64,000 nucleotides of DNA, taken from contig CAVNZM010000011.1 in the NCBI GenBank assembly GCA_963693365.1, positions 2,976,001 through 3,040,000 on the forward strand, given 5' to 3'. The notes beneath the pieces were generated by a model. The model ran no database searches, was not told where the DNA came from, and worked only from the letters and a program-made list of their open reading frames with translations. Positions 55,408 to 64,000 of the stretch are shown in pieces. The DNA is from Amoebidium appalachense. Taxonomy: Eukaryota; Ichthyosporea. A program made the translations under genes and the position numbers. Numbering within the stretch: the stretch's first letter is position 1; the number at the start of each line of letters is the position of its first letter.

Positions 55408-55779
55408 TTATATATATATCTCTTTAATTTTTTATTTTTTATTTTTTTTTGGGGGGGGGGGGGGGAGGGGGGAGGGAATTCACCTCTCTGCTGAGTGAAG
55501 GATTTCCCGTGCGGGTACCATTGGGGCCATTCTTCTGCCATGCACCATACTGGCCTCTCTCCGTGGCATACATGAATGCCACAGCAGCCGCGAATCTTTG
55601 TTTAGCCTTACGTCTTTCGACCCACAATGCACCTGTCAGGGATCCGATTCCGGCCCTGACCAATCTCAGCTTGAAGCGCCATCAGCTCGCACTCAGATCA
55701 GTTGCCGCCAATAATTCATGTTCACGAAGCTTCGAAAAATGATCCGACCATAATTCTATGAGGTGCCTAACATTGACAG
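48967..55779 (-). CDS. tyrosine-recombinase-like protein, at least six exons, one in-frame TGA
   Basis: Minus-strand exons: about 55779-55484, 55053-54990, 53182-53094, 52992-52951, 52661-52569 and 49311 onward (open to a TAG at 48967). All five joins are phase-compatible with GT-AG ends. The joined protein has an N-terminal SAM-like part ([16 protein letters not shown], then [16 protein letters not shown]). The catalytic start follows, [20 protein letters not shown], with the family Arg-Glu pair, then [15 protein letters not shown] and [11 protein letters not shown], matching the KTDQ-LCPV-RWL region of Crypton/DIRS-like recombinases. The HxxR and Tyr motifs were not found, so the C-terminus may be lost or in unseen exons. 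TGA at 55682-55684 interrupts exon 1 (SAS*WRF). No start codon located. Role inferred: transposon-derived recombinase. Confidence 0.72.
49504..50108 (+). repeat. left LTR of non-autonomous element
   Basis: TGTCATG...ACGACA. Minor differences from the right LTR are near 49813 and at 50067-50085. Confidence 0.9.
50224..50635 (+). pseudogene. possible Gag remnant in non-autonomous LTR element
   Basis: A short frame starts [16 protein letters not shown] and ends at 50384. Another frame (50405-50635) is Arg/Pro/Gln-rich like a Gag C-terminus. Near 50566-50592 a third frame reads CDNCKERGQ, which looks like a zinc knuckle whose His became Gln. Together they suggest a decayed gag; no capsid homology is clear. 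Confidence 0.4.
50934..51003. repeat. tandem pair of ~36-bp units
   Basis: GGGCCTGGTGCTGAGGCCCC and TTGGAGTGGCTGCC blocks repeat once with three or so differences, inside the non-autonomous LTR element. Confidence 0.75.
51594..52194 (+). repeat. right LTR of non-autonomous element
   Basis: 601 bp, flanked on the right by GTGTGTGTG. Confidence 0.9.
53259..53537. repeat. ~118-bp direct duplication in recombinase intron
   Basis: GTATGTTGTAGATGGGGAAG through CAGGCAGTGTG occurs at about 53262-53378 and 53421-53537 with under 10% difference, separated by GT-rich sequence. Confidence 0.85.
53541..54989. other. recombinase intron; AG, GAGT and GT repeats
   Basis: No exon recognised. It contains unique AT-rich sequence (53540-54080), GA repeats, a T19-G22 composite (54459-54499), (GAGT)n at about 54601-54642, (GT)n at 54643-54696 and a G-tract (about 54885-54900). 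Confidence 0.6.
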
Positions 55780-57027
55780 CTCAGCCGCAGTCCGCAATAA
55801 AAAAGTTGTAAAAAGAAAGAACTTCTGCGACTATCTTAACATACTATTTGTCAAAAAAACAACAAACAGTACTTCGACAAAGAGGAAACCTCCTACTCGT
55901 GTTCAAAGATATCCACACTCGAGTTTGACTGTTATGCACTACTAACAAGAAACAAGCTCGCTCCAGACAGCTTTCTTCTGAGTACTCTGCTCTACACCGC
56001 GCTGCGTCACAAAGTGATCGACGATATCGTGTTCACCCTTTTTATACCTCTCCACTAGCCGCTAAGACAAATACCGTGATTCTTACCCAACCATTTCATT
56101 CAAAAGGCCTACCCAATGGTATCGCCCGGTTGTGCAAGCTACAGGTGTAATTACCGCTCATTAGCTAGCTTTCACAACCGGGCCCTCCGACTGGTTCACT
56201 ATCACGGCTCACGAGGCCACTTCTGCAACTTCCACGACCGAAGAATCTGATTGTTCCCCTGCTAACGACGTCATTAGCGCAACTTTCACAACCGCGCAAC
56301 CCGATTCGCCACATAAATCTCCCCAGACCCACGTCTTCCGTATCGTGCTCTACCTAGCGCCCGCCGCCGCCTGACGCCTTACGTAAGGCTTACGTAAGGC
56401 CCTACGCAAGCCTCCCCCCAAACCTCTATATCGTGGTCTGGCCCCCCCGACCCCACCGCCTTACCGTAACCCCGGCCCCGCGCCAGCCAACCAAACGGCC
56501 CGGTTGTGGAAGAAGGCCGAATCTGCCTACGACGTAGGGCTACCTTTCGTAAAAACGGTTTTTTGCGGTTTCCTTATATGGCTAATCTGATCGAACCGGA
56601 TTCGATCTGGACCAATCATAAATACCCCTTGGCAGAGTTTTCTCGTTACGACACGTAGGGCTACCTTTCGTAAGGCCGGGAGCCGCGATTACGTAATCCT
56701 GCCCTCTGTGAGTCGCCTCTGCTCCCCCGGCCCGGCCTTCCATCGACTCCCTGAAGGACCGGTTTTTTGACCGTGGCGTGGACGCAACATGACTCTATCA
56801 ATCCATGCCCGCGAGCATTTATAACCCACTGGTTCTGCCTGTGGGAAACATGGGGCAACAAGGGTTTGGGTAGAACACAGTGCACCAGATCCGTACAAGT
56901 TGCTGCCAATCTCACTCCCACTCCACACACACACACACACACACAAACACAAACAGTTTAAGACTGGGAATAGCAACATTGAAGCACTTGTGAACAAGAC
57001 CCGCAGTGTGAACTGCAGACAGCGAGA
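55780..57027. promoter_or_regulatory. divergent intergenic region between recombinase (-) and FUSC (+) genes
   Basis: Nothing coding was recognised. Repeated words: TTACGTAA twice in tandem (56379-56398 area), CGTAGGGCTACCTTTCGTAA at 56532 and 56655, and CCGGTTGTG or its complement four times (about 56128, 56173, 56288, 56499). An imperfect palindrome GATCGAACCGGATTCGATC lies near 56591. These may be shared promoter elements; an upstream recombinase exon could also hide here. Confidence 0.4.

Positions 57028-64000
<6,973 letters not shown>

Overview
This is a 64 kb window from a nuclear eukaryotic genome. Host genes are split by many spliceosomal introns, and transposable elements of several classes are nested inside one another. 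Microsatellites and very long poly-C/poly-G tracts (several of 38-50 bp) are extraordinarily abundant. I see no bacterial-type operons, no rRNA, no tRNA and no CRISPR. The organism cannot be fixed from sequence alone. A THAP-type zinc finger gene, an STK19 homologue and a rich copia/gypsy/LINE/Tc1 load would fit a unicellular holozoan such as an ichthyosporean, but an alga or another protist is not excluded.

Layout. 1-1861: low-complexity DNA, then the last exon of an ankyrin-repeat gene (+). 4558-9884: a nine-exon STK19 homologue (-), which I reassembled exon by exon. All phases fit, but it has one in-frame TGA and one non-AG acceptor. 10101-14962: a full-length two-ORF LINE (-). 16262-28928: an older, 5'-truncated copy of the same LINE (+). 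It was hit by a Ty3/gypsy-type chromodomain retrotransposon (16492-26895, -), which was itself hit by a three-LTR miniature retrotransposon (19762-21789), and by a TA-flanked Tc1/mariner-like element (27132-28766). 29115-39375: a THAP-domain gene (-) split by an intact copia element (29714-39166, +). The 3' LTR of that copia element is split by a second, internally deleted copia element (35363-38933, -). 39966-44822: a second LINE copy, almost identical to the first, with its own target-site duplication. 45590-46510: a minisatellite. 48967-55779: an intron-containing tyrosine-recombinase-like gene (-) with a 2.7 kb non-autonomous LTR element inside one intron. 57028-end: a FUSC-like multi-pass membrane protein gene (+) running off the window.

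The most informative results are these. The STK19 and tyrosine recombinase genes become visible only when short exons are joined. The order of TE nesting can be read from exact target-site duplications and restored reading frames. The copia element has its Gag start codon and primer-binding site inside one continuous ORF. Introns carry C-tracts on the RNA-like strand and often end in (CA)n tracts. Three host-like genes each carry one or two lesions (TGA, lost acceptor, frameshift or TE insertion), so part of this locus may be decaying, or the assembly may contain errors next to homopolymers.
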